64,000 nucleotides of DNA from Patulibacter sp. SYSU D01012 (GCF_017916475.1 NZ_JAFMTB010000001.1:248001-312000); one strand, 5' to 3'. Counted from the first letter of the stretch, positions 17,601 to 26,629 are shown. Made by a program: numbers and translations. Notes: a model not told the origin generated them from the sequence alone.

Positions 17601-18874
17601 GTGAACGCGCGGTGCATGCCGGGGAAGACGGTCGGCTCGCCGCCGGCCGCGGGCGCGACGACGAGGTCCTCGACCTGGCCGTTGCCCGGCTTGACGAACA
17701 CGCCGACGCCGTTGGGGTCGGAGCGCTCGCCGCCGTCGGAGGGGACGTTGCGGACGGTCGCGTCGAACGCGCCCAGGCGCCGGCCGACCATCGTGGTGGA
17801 GCCGCCGCCGTCCAGGTTGACGGCCGTCTCGGCGCCCAGGTCGTCCATCATCTTCGCGACCTGCGGGAGCGTCGCGCCGCCCTTGCCGGTGCCGCCGGGA
17901 CCGTCGACGGTCAGCAGGATCATCGTCTTCCCGCCGTCCTTGAAGCCGATGGACGTGCGGGGCGCGATCGACGCGCCGGACGCGCCGGCGTTGGCCTCGG
18001 CGTCCGGGACGGGCTCGCCGCCGCGGACGAGCTGCGCGTCGGTGCCGACCGCGAACGTGAAGCGGTCCTCCATCTCGGGGCTGACGCCGTAGGAGAGGGC
18101 GACGTCGTCGCCGACCGCGAGGGTGCGCAGCGCGGTGGCGCCGCTGCCGCGGCCGACGAGGGCGGTCGTGCCGTCGGGCAGCGTGCCCTTGCCGGCGCCC
18201 GGGGCGGTCGCGGCCTTCGTGACCTTGCCGTCCGCGACCCACACCTCGGCGGTGGTCGCCACGCCCGCGGCGCCGCCGGCGTTCGTCTGCCGGTCGTACT
18301 CGCCCCAGTCGGACGTGTACGCGCCGATCGCGTTGTCGGGCACGCCGACCTGGTTGAAGCCGGCGATCGGCCGGTCGCTGCCGCCGAACGTCGCCTTCGC
18401 GGCGAGCGCCAGGTTCATGAGCTTGCCGACGCCGCCCTGGGTGACGCCGACGGACTGGCCGTTGTTGCGCGTGCCGCTCTTGCGCAGCTGGCCGCCGGCG
18501 ATCTCGAAGCCGAGCGACGCGCCGGAGTTGCCGATGTCGAAGAAGTCGCCGTTGACGCCCGCGACCGCGCCGACGCGGTTGGCCTGCTTCGTCAGCGCCG
18601 AGCCCTGCGCCACCTTGTCGGCGTGCAGCAGGTCGGTCGTGACGGCCGGGTTGGCCAGGTCGACGGTCAGCACCTGGCGGTCGACCCAGCCGGTCGACGC
18701 CAGGTACTTCTGGTGCGCCAGCTCGATGCCGGGACCGAGCGGCTCGTGCTCGTCGACGATCGAGAGCGGCATCGCCGTGGCGGCGTGCGCGGCTGATGGC
18801 AGGGCGAGGGTGATCGCCACCGCGGCGATCGCGGCACGCCGACGACGGCGCACGCGGGTCTGAGGTCCGGACAC
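14603..18874 (-). CDS. Secreted phosphodiester glycosidase / metallophosphoesterase / collagen-like fusion
   Basis: 1423 residues. GTG start at 18874 with AGGAG 6 nt upstream, then a signal peptide (residues 1-33). Residues about 60-395 resemble the phosphodiester glycosidase (NAGPA/DUF2233) family: GVNGDFF at 106-112, NLDGGGSTTMV at 353-363, NGVGVFV. Residues 400-575 look Ig-like and 580-725 form a beta-rich domain. Residues 752-1005 are a calcineurin-like phosphoesterase with SDVQF (758-762), NGDITDEG (791-798), GNHE (844-847), FAHH (918-921) and GSHAQ (962-966). A choice-of-anchor-D-like domain follows, then about 20 collagen-type G-x-y triplets (1263-1324, bases 14903-15088) and a basic tail. 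The likely role is extracellular or wall-associated cleavage of glycan phosphodiesters. The substrate is unknown. Confidence 0.85.
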   Translation of the reverse strand: MSGPQTRVRRRRRAAIAAVAITLALPSAAHAATAMPLSIVDEHEPLGPGIELAHQKYLASTGWVDRQVLTVDLANPAVTTDLLHADKVAQGSALTKQANRVGAVAGVNGDFFDIGNSGASLGFEIAGGQLRKSGTRNNGQSVGVTQGGVGKLMNLALAAKATFGGSDRPIAGFNQVGVPDNAIGAYTSDWGEYDRQTNAGGAAGVATTAEVWVADGKVTKAATAPGAGKGTLPDGTTALVGRGSGATALRTLAVGDDVALSYGVSPEMEDRFTFAVGTDAQLVRGGEPVPDAEANAGASGASIAPRTSIGFKDGGKTMILLTVDGPGGTGKGGATLPQVAKMMDDLGAETAVNLDGGGSTTMVGRRLGAFDATVRNVPSDGGERSDPNGVGVFVKPGNGQVEDLVVAPAAGGEPTVFPGMHRAFTATAVDSNQAPVKLDRGDVRWSAAAGSVENGAFQAPADGGRTVTLRATTSSARTDTKVRVLDRLDQLELSSKRLSIPETTSAPTTLTVTGRDAHGFTAPIDASDLELDYDRKVVKVQPQDDALRIVPVAKGATVVSVTAGGTTVQLPTTVGVETKTLHEFDGENEDKDWTANGTSGFAKTLSKAPEGLRLDYKAQRNFGVTRASGASVLNVPGQPLRLRWHVWSEDATEYSNMAWVDASGTRNAKLQSGVKPGWNDLVWTLPSNTKFPIKVTEFQLVETGTARQQDGAFVLDRVEYDAAPEVELPAEAPLHQDPLLSPDGETNGKDDWSFATLSDVQFTAADPTLAKVGVAALKRIRREKPDLVVLNGDITDEGAPEDLTLARKTLEDGGCQLIEAGKEPAADSTPDASSGKVPCYYVPGNHEAYAKAGQGTLDAWKAEFGAPYRTFDHKGTRFILLNSALGSLRGSDFGQLQMFQDALESAKKDDSIDNVMVFAHHPVDDPAETKASQLGDRTEVQLIEELLTDFRQDSDKGAAMAGSHAQILDVHRVEGVPYTVLPSSGKSPYGVPDRGGVTGWLNWHVDRDTDADGQWLTADARAFASQITLNTPASVEVGTSATLSGSLRQPSGVNQNGSRIVPLAYPISVHWQETAELAVGSGDAAIEAARRAGKVAILDPRTRELTGLKRGTVKVAVAEESMREHTDEASLAPVTAEKTIEVVPYAGPGPRFSANVPVFSAQPTGTVSPGQLVTVKNEGDEPLRISDVTIKAADAGSEGDFLLATNACRDAEIAPGASCTVMVRFAPARQKATSKAQLVFATNTAEREHTVALTGESTDLPRGENGTDGLNGADGADGATGPQGPAGATGATGVGAPGLPGPQGIPGLQGQRGEKGARGPKGESARVRVTCKLVNRRRSVRCTVTDVSSRSAAGTKTSKSRVEATVTVAGRSRTVTRTGTVRMTVNAGTRLTTRSRVEVRTSVGGASGKVVVRGAGKRTAALR

Positions 18875-19607
18875 CGGAGCTCCTGGGGTTGCTGTGCGAG
18901 GAGCCCTCGCGGGACGCGACCTGGCACGCGGCGGGGGAGGGCGCCGACCACTGTGGGGGGCGATACGCCGTCAGCTTGTGTCCGAGCGGTGGCCCTGCTG
19001 TGAAGCCGCGTGAACGACGGTCACGCGGTGAACGGCTCGGCCGATCGCGCGGGCGGGCGGGATGCGAGGCGGCGACGGGGGATGCGTCGCCGCGGGTGCG
19101 GCGGGGCGGCGGGGAGGACCGGTACGCGGGGCGGACGCGCGTCCAGCCGCCAAACGGTCGGTTTGGACGGATGTCCTCGGCCGGGCGGGTGGGGGTCGCG
19201 CTGGTTGGGGGCAGGGCCGGGGGCGCTCGGCGGGCAGGCGGGCGAGGGCGCGTCCCAGATCGACGTCGCACCTGGCCGCGAAGCCGTTGAGTTCGGGATC
19301 GTGCCCCTATATCCGGCCTGATCCCGAACTCGAACCTCTCGCCGGCGGCAGCCCACCGCCGCCGGCCCGCCGGCCCGCGGCCGGCCACCGCCCCCGACGG
19401 CCGTGCAGACGCGCGTCCGGCAGCCGGGTCCTCCCCGTCCGGCGGACGCGCGCGACCGCCTCCCGGAGCGCCTGTCGGCACCTCCCCCCCCGATCGTCGG
19501 GACGGCGGCCGGCGCGGCCCCGTCGGCGGACTCCGCCGACCGTCGCGCACGCGGACACCGTCGGCACGCGGCACGAATCCTGGCCGCGCGGATAGCATCG
19601 GCGCCCC
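18875..19607. other. Divergent intergenic region, 733 bp
   Basis: Lies between the secreted fusion gene and pccB. It contains one copy of the dispersed palindrome (19287-19334) and, just before pccB, a TAGCAT box at 19593-19598. The rest is GC-rich with no gene that I can support. Confidence 0.5.
19287..19334 (-). repeat. Dispersed ~52-bp palindromic element, copy B2
   Basis: Arms TTGAGTTCGGGATC and GATCCCGAACTCGAA around CCCCTATATCCGG. The centre reads GGATATAG on the minus strand, so this copy is in reverse orientation. It is the only one of the four copies lying between divergent genes. Confidence 0.85.
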
Positions 19608-21182
19608 ATGAGCCCGCGTCTGCAATCGCCCGAGACGTTCGACGAGAAGCTCGACCTTCTCCGCGACCTCCGAGACCAGGCGATCCACTCCGCCTCAGAG
19701 AAGGCCGTCGAGAAGCAGCACGCCAAGGGGAAGTACACGGCGCGCGAGCGGATCGAGAAGCTCCTCGACGAGGGGTCCTTCCAGGAGCTGGACACCTTCG
19801 TCCGCCACCGCACCTACGACTTCGACATGCAGAAGCAGCGGCCGTGGGGCGACGCCGTCGTCACCGGCCACGGGACGATCGACGGCCGGCCCGTCGCCGT
19901 CTTCTCGCAGGACTTCACCGTCTTCGGCGGCTCGCTCGGCGAGGTCATGAGCGAGAAGATGTGCAAGGTCATGGACCTGGCGGCGAAGATCGGCTGCCCG
20001 GTCATCGGCATCAACGACTCGGGCGGCGCGCGCATCCAGGAGGGCGTCGTCTCGCTCGGCGCCTACGGCGACGTCTTCCAGCGCAACGTCGACTCCTCCG
20101 GCGTCATCCCCCAGATCTCGCTGATCATGGGGCCGTGCGCGGGCGGCGCGGTGTACTCGCCGGCGATCACGGACTTCATCGGGATGGTCAAGGAGACCTC
20201 CCACATGTTCATCACCGGCCCCGACGTCATCAAGACGGTGACGGGCGAGGAGGTCGGCTTCGAGGACCTGGGCGGCGCCGTCGCCCACTCGACGCGCTCC
20301 GGCGTGGCGCACTTCGCGTTCGAGGACGAGGACCACGCGCTCGAGGAGACGCGCTACCTCCTCTCGTTCCTGCCGCAGAACAACCTCGAGACCACCCCGG
20401 TCGTGCCGACGGACGACCCGGCGGACCGCGAGGAGCCGGCGCTCAACGACGCCGTTCCCGCGAACCCGAACAAGCCGTACGACATGCGCGAGGTCATCAA
20501 GCTCGTCGCGGACGACGGCGAGTTCTTCGAGGTGCACGAGAACTTCGCGCGCAACATTCTCTGCGGCTTCTCGCGCATCGAGGGCCACGCCGTCGGCATC
20601 GTCGGCAACCAGCCCAACCAGATGGCGGGCGTCCTCGACATCGAGGCGTCGGAGAAGGCCGCGCGCTTCATCCGCACCTGCGACGCGTTCAACATCCCGC
20701 TGCTGACGTTCTGCGACGTCCCCGGCTTCCTCCCCGGCACCTCGCAGGAGTGGAACGGCATCATCCGCCACGGCGCGAAGATGCTCTACGCCTACGCCGA
20801 GGCGACGGTCCCGAAGGTCACCGTCATCACCCGCAAGGCCTACGGCGGCGCCTACGACGTCATGGCCTCGAAGCACCTGGGCTCGGACTTCAACTTCGCC
20901 TGGCCCCAGGCCGAGGTCGCGGTCATGGGCGCCGAGGGCGCGGTCAACATCATCTACCGCCGCGACATCGCCGGCTCGCCCACCCCGGACGAGCGCCGCG
21001 CGACGCTGATGGACGACTACAAGGCCCGCTTCGCCAACCCGTACGTCGCCGCCGAGCGCGGCTACATCGACGACGTGATCGAGCCCTCGCAGACCCGCGC
21101 GAAAGTCGCCGGCGCCCTCCGCGTGCTGCGCAGCAAGCGCGTGACGCTGCCGAAGCGCAAGCACGGCAACATCCCGCTGTAG
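19608..21182 (+). CDS. pccB: Acyl-CoA (propionyl/acetyl-CoA) carboxylase, carboxyltransferase subunit
   Basis: A 524-residue carboxyltransferase of the PccB/AccD5 type. It transfers CO2 from carboxybiotin to propionyl- or acetyl-CoA, feeding fatty-acid synthesis or propionate use. The two crotonase-like halves are visible. The N-half has the [18 protein letters not shown] start, [20 protein letters not shown] and [12 protein letters not shown]. The C-half has [35 protein letters not shown] and [10 protein letters not shown]. Length fits the family. ATG 19608 follows a TAGCAT box by 9 nt. The biotin carboxylase/BCCP partner is not adjacent; the candidate lies at 40176-41987, with a possible epsilon-like subunit at 29507-29731. 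Propionyl versus acetyl preference cannot be read here. Confidence 0.95.
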   Translation: MSPRLQSPETFDEKLDLLRDLRDQAIHSASEKAVEKQHAKGKYTARERIEKLLDEGSFQELDTFVRHRTYDFDMQKQRPWGDAVVTGHGTIDGRPVAVFSQDFTVFGGSLGEVMSEKMCKVMDLAAKIGCPVIGINDSGGARIQEGVVSLGAYGDVFQRNVDSSGVIPQISLIMGPCAGGAVYSPAITDFIGMVKETSHMFITGPDVIKTVTGEEVGFEDLGGAVAHSTRSGVAHFAFEDEDHALEETRYLLSFLPQNNLETTPVVPTDDPADREEPALNDAVPANPNKPYDMREVIKLVADDGEFFEVHENFARNILCGFSRIEGHAVGIVGNQPNQMAGVLDIEASEKAARFIRTCDAFNIPLLTFCDVPGFLPGTSQEWNGIIRHGAKMLYAYAEATVPKVTVITRKAYGGAYDVMASKHLGSDFNFAWPQAEVAVMGAEGAVNIIYRRDIAGSPTPDERRATLMDDYKARFANPYVAAERGYIDDVIEPSQTRAKVAGALRVLRSKRVTLPKRKHGNIPL

Positions 21183-21206
21183 GGGCGGGGCGGCGCGGGG
21201 CGCGCG

Positions 21207-21222
21207 GCGGCCTGCAGGCCGC
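21207..21222. terminator. Palindrome after pccB
   Basis: Perfect 16-bp palindrome GCGGCCTGCAGGCCGC, starting 25 nt after the stop. It would fold as a 6-bp stem with a TGCA loop. Confidence 0.4.
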
Positions 21223-21353
21223 GGTCGCCCCGTGGCGGGCCGCGACGCGGCTGGCGGCGGTGGGCTGCCGCCGGCGAGGCCGCGGCGGCCGCGCGGCTGT
21301 TGCTGCGGCCCGCGGACGCTCTCGCGACGGGCCGCGGCCGCGGGGGGTGCGGG

Positions 21354-21406
21354 GGATCGAGTTCGCGATCAGGCCGGATATAGCGGCCGAATCGCAAACT
21401 CGATCG
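21354..21406 (+). repeat. Dispersed ~52-bp palindromic element, copy B3
   Basis: Left arm GGATCGAGTTCGCGATCAGG, centre CCGGATATAGCGG, right arm CCGAATCGCAAACTCGATC. It lies between convergent pccB and the 21414-22415 gene. Confidence 0.88.
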
Positions 21407-21413
21407 CCGGACC

Positions 21414-22415
21414 TCACTGCCGGCCCGCCTGCCCTGGCGCGAGGTCGGTCGGGACCGACTCCCGACCGACGGCGAGCCGTCGTCGCAGCCGCCGCGCCGT
21501 CGCCTCGGCTTGCGCGGTGACGGCCGTCCACGTCAGTCGCACGGACGACCAGCCGGCGAGCTCGAAGTCGAAGTCGCGGTGACGGTCGTCCTCGAACTGC
21601 TCGGGCGACCGGTGCGTCGCCCAGCCGTCGAGCTCCACCACCAAGCGCGCCTCGGCCCACGACATGTCCGCTTCGTAGGTGCCGTCCTGCAGGACCACGA
21701 GTCGGTTCACCGCCGGCAACGGCAGGCCGTGGGCGGCGCAGAGCTGCAGAGCGGCGGCCTCGAGCTCGCTCTTGGTGTGGCCGGTGGTCGCCAGACGGTG
21801 ACGCTCGAGCATCTCCCGGACCAGTGCCGTCCCGCGTCGGCCGGAATGGAGGCGCAACTCGTGCTCCACCATGCGGGGGCGGAGGCGACGCTGGCCTGCG
21901 AGCGAACTCCACGCGCGCCGCGCTGGCGCTGCGCCGTCCGACCCGGCCACGTCGATGAGGGTCCGAGCGTCCGCGGTGCAGGGCACGCGGAGCCGTGTGG
22001 TCCCCACCGACGGGCCCGAGTGGCTGACGTGCACCGCGATGCCGGCAACGCGGCGCGTCGATGGCGGCGTCGTCACGTGGACGGGTCCGCGTCGCCACGG
22101 CAGCATCCCGTGCAGCGCAGCGGCGGTCGCGTGGCTCGCCATCGCCCCATCCCCGCAAGCGAGCACCGCCGCCATGGCCCGAGCCTCGGGCGTCGCCGGG
22201 CGGACGCCGAGCGCGTAGACCGTCCGGTGCACCGGTATGAGCAGGCCGCGAGCGATGCGGCCGGCGATCTGGTGGCGGGTCAGGCCCAGGAGGTGCAGCA
22301 GCTGGTCCCTCGTCACCAGCCCGAGCTGTCGCCCGGCGAGCCAGGCGACGCGTTGGTCGGCGCCGAACGACGCGGGCGGGGCGGGGTGGATGAGGAGGGG
22401 CGGGGGTGAGGACAT
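21414..22415 (-). CDS. AbiEi-antitoxin-like / DUF559-type protein
   Basis: 333 residues. Residues about 20-65 (VAWLAGRQLGLVTRDQLLHL, then LTRHQIAGRIARGLLIPVHR) are a winged-helix-like domain typical of proteins annotated as type IV AbiEi-family antitoxins. The C-terminal third has the DUF559/Vsr-like restriction-fold pattern: GTYEADMSWAEARLVVELDG, then HRSPEQFEDDRHRDFDF and GWSSVRLTW. In this fold the Glu, Asp and following residues would form a nuclease-type site. Such orphan proteins are numerous in Thermoleophilia. No AbiEii toxin is next to it, so a true toxin-antitoxin role is doubtful. Start at ATG 22415, divergent from the next gene, without a clear ribosome site. Further upstream starts are possible but would invade the promoter region. 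Confidence 0.7.
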   Translation of the reverse strand: MSSPPPLLIHPAPPASFGADQRVAWLAGRQLGLVTRDQLLHLLGLTRHQIAGRIARGLLIPVHRTVYALGVRPATPEARAMAAVLACGDGAMASHATAAALHGMLPWRRGPVHVTTPPSTRRVAGIAVHVSHSGPSVGTTRLRVPCTADARTLIDVAGSDGAAPARRAWSSLAGQRRLRPRMVEHELRLHSGRRGTALVREMLERHRLATTGHTKSELEAAALQLCAAHGLPLPAVNRLVVLQDGTYEADMSWAEARLVVELDGWATHRSPEQFEDDRHRDFDFELAGWSSVRLTWTAVTAQAEATARRLRRRLAVGRESVPTDLAPGQAGRQ

Positions 22416-22556
22416 CGAGCGGCGGGGCGACGACGACCAAGACCCTGCCGACCGAGCCGTGCCGCGTGGCCCCCGATCTGCGCCGAACCCGCACCGGCAT
22501 CGCGCCGAACCTCCGCCGCCCTCGCCTCGCCTGCCCCTAGCTGCGACGCTCCTCGT

Positions 22557-23381
22557 GTGTCGAACCCCGAGGACGTGACGCCGACGCCGGACGAGCCGCA
22601 GGAGGACGGTCTGGGCCCGTCGGCGATGTGGCACATCCTGGTGTCGCAGAGCGCGCTGCCGGCGATGCTCAACCAGGCGCGGTTCCAGGACGAGGTCCTC
22701 GAGGCGCACGGGCGCAGCGAGGGCCAGCGGTGGGAGTACGACGGGAAGACGTCGCAGCTGCTGTTCGAGGGCGTCGGGTTCTTCCCCGCCCAGGTCCTGG
22801 GCACCATGGCCGAGGCGGACGGCACGTGGCTGTGGGCCTTCGCCAACCCGTCGCTGCCGAAGACGGCCACCTATGCGGCCGCCCAGCTGCGGGACGAGTT
22901 CGCGCAGCTGGACGCGCCGACGCCGTTGGCGGAGGACGTCACCCGGCGCATCGGCGTGCTCGACGCCGCGATCGTCGGCGCGTGGAACACGGAGGCGGAC
23001 GCGTACTACGTCGCGCCGACCGGGGGCGGGGCCACGGCGGTGTTCCTGGTCAAACACCCCGAGCTGGCCAAGCGGCGCATCCCGTACGAGCGGCTGCCGC
23101 TCGCGATCTCCGGGATCCTCGAGCAGCTGCCCGTCGACCACCAGCTGCTCATCGAGGGCTGGCGCCGCAGCGAGCCGCAGGGCATCCACTTCGCCGAGGG
23201 GCCCGCGGGCTCGGGCGTCATCACGGCCCGCGCCGAGGGCCTCCCGGTGGGCGAGGACGGTCGGCCCGATCCGGCCGAGGGCGCCACCTGGCGGTTCGAG
23301 TTCGACGAGCAGGGCCGGCTGGCGAGCATCGGCGGCACGGTCGGCGAGGTGCCGGAGGGGGCGGATCCCGAGAGCGACTGA
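22557..23381 (+). CDS. Conserved hypothetical protein, DUF6882-like
   Basis: 274 residues from GTG 22557 (reads MSNPEDVTPTPDEP). The central part, GVGFFPAQVLGTMAEADGTW followed by LWAFANPSLP, resembles the hallmark of a family of actinobacterial hypothetical proteins that I recall as DUF6882. No catalytic motif or membrane segment is seen. The C-terminal half (WRFEFDEQGRLASIGGTVGE) looks like a small beta-sheet domain. It is divergent from the AbiEi-like gene and stands alone. Cytoplasmic location is likely because there is no signal peptide. Function unknown. Confidence 0.75.
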   Translation: MSNPEDVTPTPDEPQEDGLGPSAMWHILVSQSALPAMLNQARFQDEVLEAHGRSEGQRWEYDGKTSQLLFEGVGFFPAQVLGTMAEADGTWLWAFANPSLPKTATYAAAQLRDEFAQLDAPTPLAEDVTRRIGVLDAAIVGAWNTEADAYYVAPTGGGATAVFLVKHPELAKRRIPYERLPLAISGILEQLPVDHQLLIEGWRRSEPQGIHFAEGPAGSGVITARAEGLPVGEDGRPDPAEGATWRFEFDEQGRLASIGGTVGEVPEGADPESD

Positions 23382-23475
23382 CGGACGCCACGGACGGCCG
23401 GGCCCTCGGACGCGCAGGGACTCTCGGGGCGCCCCGTGCGGGACCGTCACGGCGGCACGCCGCCCGTCGTCCGGG

Positions 23476-23521
23476 CGGAATCCCGATCCGACTACGGGTA
23501 TTTCGGGCCCGTTGGTATAGG
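23476..23521 (+). promoter_or_regulatory. Putative metY promoter with sulfur-gene-like motif
   Basis: CGGAATCCCG at 23476-23485 and CGGGTATTTC at 23495-23504 lie upstream of a TATAGG box (23516-23521), about 67 nt before the metY ATG. The same decamer CGGAATCCCG and the near-complement GGAATACCCG occur upstream of cysH. The regulator is unknown. Confidence 0.35.
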
Positions 23522-23587
23522 GTCCGCGCACCGGCCGCCGCGGCCGGCGGAGAGTCCCGGCGCCACGACGCCCACCCACGGAGAGAC

Positions 23588-24883
23588 ATGAGCGACGCGC
23601 AGCAGTACCGCCCCGAGACCATCGCCCTGCACGGCGGTCAGGAGGCCGACCCGACGACGAACGCGCGGGCCGTGCCGATCTACCAGACCACGTCGTACGT
23701 GTTCGACGACGTGCAGCACGGCGCCGACCTGTTCGCGCTGAAGACGCCAGGCAACATCTACACGCGCATCATGAACCCCACCTGGGACGTGCTCGAGCAG
23801 CGCCTGGCGCAGCTCGAGGGCGGCCAGGCGGCGCTCGTCACCGCGTCCGGCCAGGCCGCGGTGACCTACGCGATCCTCAACATCGCGGGGGCCGGCGACA
23901 ACGTCATCTCGGTCTCGCAGCTGTACGGCGGCACCTACAACCTGTTCGCGCACACGCTGCCGCAGTACGGCATCGAGGTGCGCTTCGTCGACGCCGACGA
24001 TCCCGACGCCGTCGCGCGCGTGGCCGACGAGCGGACCAAGCTCGTGTTCGGCGAGACGATCGGCAACCCGAAGCTCAACGTCCTCGACATCCCGAAGTGG
24101 TCCGAGGCCGCGCACGCCGCCGGCCTGCCGCTCATCGTCGACAACACGGTCGCCACGCCGGTCGGCGCGCGCCTGATCGAGCAGGGCGTCGACGTCGTCG
24201 TCCACTCGCTGACGAAGTTCCTCGGCGGCCACGGCACCTCGATCGGCGGCGCGATCGTCGACGCCGGCACCTTCGACTGGGCCGCGCACAGCGACCGCTT
24301 CCCCGGCCTGACGAAGCCGGACCCGTCCTACCACGGCGTGGTCTGGACGGACGCCGCCGGGCCGATCGCCTACGTGCTGCGTGCCCGCACGGTCCTGCTG
24401 CGCAACACGGGCGCCGCGCTGTCGCCGTTCAACGCGTTCCTCATCCTCCAGGGCGTCGAGACGCTGCCCCTGCGGATGGAGCGCCACAACGAGAACGCGC
24501 TCGCCGTCGCCAAGCACCTCGAGGCGCACGACGGCGTCGCCTGGGTCAACTACCCCGGACTGGAGTCCAACCAGTACCACGAGGTCGCCTCGCGGGTGCT
24601 GACCGCGGGCGGGGGCGCGCTCGTGTCCTTCGGCGTGAAGGGCGGCTACGAGGGTGGCCGCCGGTTCATCGAGGCGCTGAACATCTTCAGCCACCTCGCG
24701 AACATCGGCGACGCGAAGTCGCTCGCCATCCACAACGCCTCCACGACGCACTCGCAGCTCAACGAGGGCGAGCTCGCGTCCGCCGGCGTCGGCCCGGACG
24801 CGGTGCGCCTGTCGATCGGCATCGAGCACGTGGACGACCTCATCGCCGACCTGGACCAGGCGCTGGCGGCGAGCCAGGGCTGA
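23588..24883 (+). CDS. metY: O-acetylhomoserine sulfhydrylase (MetY)
   Basis: 431 residues. This PLP enzyme of the Cys/Met metabolism family combines O-acetylhomoserine with sulfide to give homocysteine. Family marks are TIALHGGQE and PIYQTTSYVF near the N-terminus, YTRIMNPTWDVLEQRLAQLE, GQAAVTYAIL, IVDNTVATP and the PLP lysine at about residue 210 in VVHSLTKFLGGHG. The long IGGAIVDAGTFDWA insertion and the length of about 430 distinguish MetY from MetB/MetC (about 380). ATG 23588 has GGAGAGA directly upstream. It lies close to metX and on the same side as the cys genes, so sulfide made by CysJI is probably fixed here. Confidence 0.95.
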   Translation: MSDAQQYRPETIALHGGQEADPTTNARAVPIYQTTSYVFDDVQHGADLFALKTPGNIYTRIMNPTWDVLEQRLAQLEGGQAALVTASGQAAVTYAILNIAGAGDNVISVSQLYGGTYNLFAHTLPQYGIEVRFVDADDPDAVARVADERTKLVFGETIGNPKLNVLDIPKWSEAAHAAGLPLIVDNTVATPVGARLIEQGVDVVVHSLTKFLGGHGTSIGGAIVDAGTFDWAAHSDRFPGLTKPDPSYHGVVWTDAAGPIAYVLRARTVLLRNTGAALSPFNAFLILQGVETLPLRMERHNENALAVAKHLEAHDGVAWVNYPGLESNQYHEVASRVLTAGGGALVSFGVKGGYEGGRRFIEALNIFSHLANIGDAKSLAIHNASTTHSQLNEGELASAGVGPDAVRLSIGIEHVDDLIADLDQALAASQG

Positions 24884-24943
24884 CAGGGGAGGGCGCTGGC
24901 GCGCGGTTCCCACGGGGTGTACGCCGACCACTAGCGTACGCCC

Positions 24944-26629
24944 ATGAGGAGCACGCCCGCCCGGCAGACGCGACCGCCACGATCCGTCCTGCTGCTGCTC
25001 GCGGGCGCGCTCGGCGGTGGCGTCGCGGGCGGCGGTGCGGTCCCGCCGTCGTCCGCCGCGTCCGCCGCGTCGGCCGCCGCGCCAGCCCCGGGTGAGCCGG
25101 CGCCGCGGTTCGTCGCGCCGCCGCGGTCCGCCGCGGCGGCGTCGTCCTCACCCGCCGCGGCATCCACCCGCTCCACCCGCATCGCAGCCCCCGCCCCCGC
25201 CGGTGTGCGGCCGCGGGCCACCGGCGTCTCGGCCACGCGCCTGACCCTGCGGTGGAGGCGACCGCGCGGCGCGCGGGCCGCGCGCATCGCGGTCCGCGAC
25301 CTCACGGCCCGCCACCGCACCTGGCACCGCGTGGCGAGCGGCGTGCGCGGCGGCCGGCGGGTCGTGCGGGGCCTTCCGGCGGGGCACGTGCTGCGGTACC
25401 GGCTGTCGTTCCGGGGAACGGGCGGGCGGTACGGGCGACCGGGACGGTCGGTCCTGGTGCGCGTGCCCCGCGCGGCCACGCCGGCGCCGGCATCGGCGAC
25501 GCCGGCGCCGGACCGGGTGGCGGACCTGCGCGCCGCCGCGCACGGGTCCGCCGGGGTCGCGCTCAGCTGGACCCCCGTCGCGCGGGCGACCGGCTACCGG
25601 ATCGAGCGCACCGACCTGGCGACCGGTGCGGTGCAGGCGCTCGGGGGCGCGGACGTGACGGGCCGGTACGTCGACGTCCCTCCCCCCGAGCTCGCCGGCC
25701 ACTGGCTGGCGTACCGGGTGGTGGCAACGTCGCCGACCGCCGCGGCACCGCCCTCCGCCCCGGTCGAGGCGCGGGCGGCGGGCATCCCCGCCTACCGGGC
25801 GTTCTACGCGCTCGGCGACTCGTATGCGGCCGGCACCGGCCTGGGCCAGCCGTACGACGACCAGACCTGCTCGCGCTCGAACGAGCTGTGGGCGGCGTTG
25901 ATCTCGCGCGAGCTGGTCCCTGAGCCGCGGCGGATCGCGTGCAGCGGCGCGACCACCGCCGACGTGATGCCGTCGTCGGCGGGCGGCGTCAAGCAGCACC
26001 CGGAGCTGTCCGGCACGCAGCTGGACGAGGTCCGCTCCGATCTGACGACCGCGACAGGTCCGGCGCTCGTCACGCTCAGCATCGGCGGCAACGACGCGCG
26101 GTTCATCCCGCAGTTCACCCGCTGCGTCCTCGGTGACTGCACCGGCGACCGCGACGCCGAGACCGCACTCATTCGCGGGCCCGTCCGGCAGGCGCTCGAC
26201 GCGACGTTCGCCGAGGTCCGCCGCGTCGCGCCGGCCGCGGACGTGCTGGTCGCCGGCTATCCGCGCCTGTTCACCGAGGACGTGCTCCCGACCGACCCGC
26301 TCGTGCTGACGACCCTGACCCTCGCCGAGCGTCGGCTGGCGAACGCGTGGGCCGACCAGCTCAACGCCGAGGTCGCCGCGAGCGCCATCGCCCACGGCCT
26401 GCACCCCGTCACCGACGAGGTGATCTCGGCCTTCCTCGGCCACGGCGCCGGCGGGGCCGACCCGTGGATCAACGGCGTGGAGCTCTTGGACGTGGGGACG
26501 CCCGTCGGCACCTCGCCGTCCGTGCCCGCCACCAAGTCGGTCCACCCCAACGCCGCGGGCAACGCGGCCTACGGCGCGGTGATGGAGGAGGCGCTCCGGC
26601 GGTACGCGAGCCAGGTGCAGGTGCGCTGA
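24944..26629 (+). CDS. Secreted SGNH-hydrolase with fibronectin type III-like domains
   Basis: 561 residues. The N-terminus looks like a signal peptide or anchor (RSVLLLLAGALGGGVAGGGA). An Ala/Ser/Pro linker follows to residue 90, then two Fn3-like domains (about 90-175 and 190-275) and an SGNH/GDSL hydrolase. The hydrolase shows the nucleophile motif ALGDSYAAGTG (Ser293), TLSIGGNDARF (oxyanion Asn, about residue 371) and a catalytic His in SVHPNAAGNAAYG near the C-terminus. It is probably an extracellular esterase or lipase with unknown substrate. TAGCGT (24932-24937) ends 6 nt before the ATG, which suggests a leaderless mRNA, so it need not share a transcript with metY (60 nt upstream). Confidence 0.88.
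   Translation: MRSTPARQTRPPRSVLLLLAGALGGGVAGGGAVPPSSAASAASAAAPAPGEPAPRFVAPPRSAAAASSSPAAASTRSTRIAAPAPAGVRPRATGVSATRLTLRWRRPRGARAARIAVRDLTARHRTWHRVASGVRGGRRVVRGLPAGHVLRYRLSFRGTGGRYGRPGRSVLVRVPRAATPAPASATPAPDRVADLRAAAHGSAGVALSWTPVARATGYRIERTDLATGAVQALGGADVTGRYVDVPPPELAGHWLAYRVVATSPTAAAPPSAPVEARAAGIPAYRAFYALGDSYAAGTGLGQPYDDQTCSRSNELWAALISRELVPEPRRIACSGATTADVMPSSAGGVKQHPELSGTQLDEVRSDLTTATGPALVTLSIGGNDARFIPQFTRCVLGDCTGDRDAETALIRGPVRQALDATFAEVRRVAPAADVLVAGYPRLFTEDVLPTDPLVLTTLTLAERRLANAWADQLNAEVAASAIAHGLHPVTDEVISAFLGHGAGGADPWINGVELLDVGTPVGTSPSVPATKSVHPNAAGNAAYGAVMEEALRRYASQVQVR

Noticed and set aside
15128-18796. Long plus-strand frame opposite the secreted fusion gene
   Set aside because: Antisense shadow: Arg/Ala/Gly-rich with no domain, while the minus strand has recognisable enzyme domains and a ribosome site.
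23520-23587. SAM-type riboswitch before metY
   Set aside because: The leader is only about 60 nt and lacks the conserved core of the SAM riboswitch classes I can recognise.
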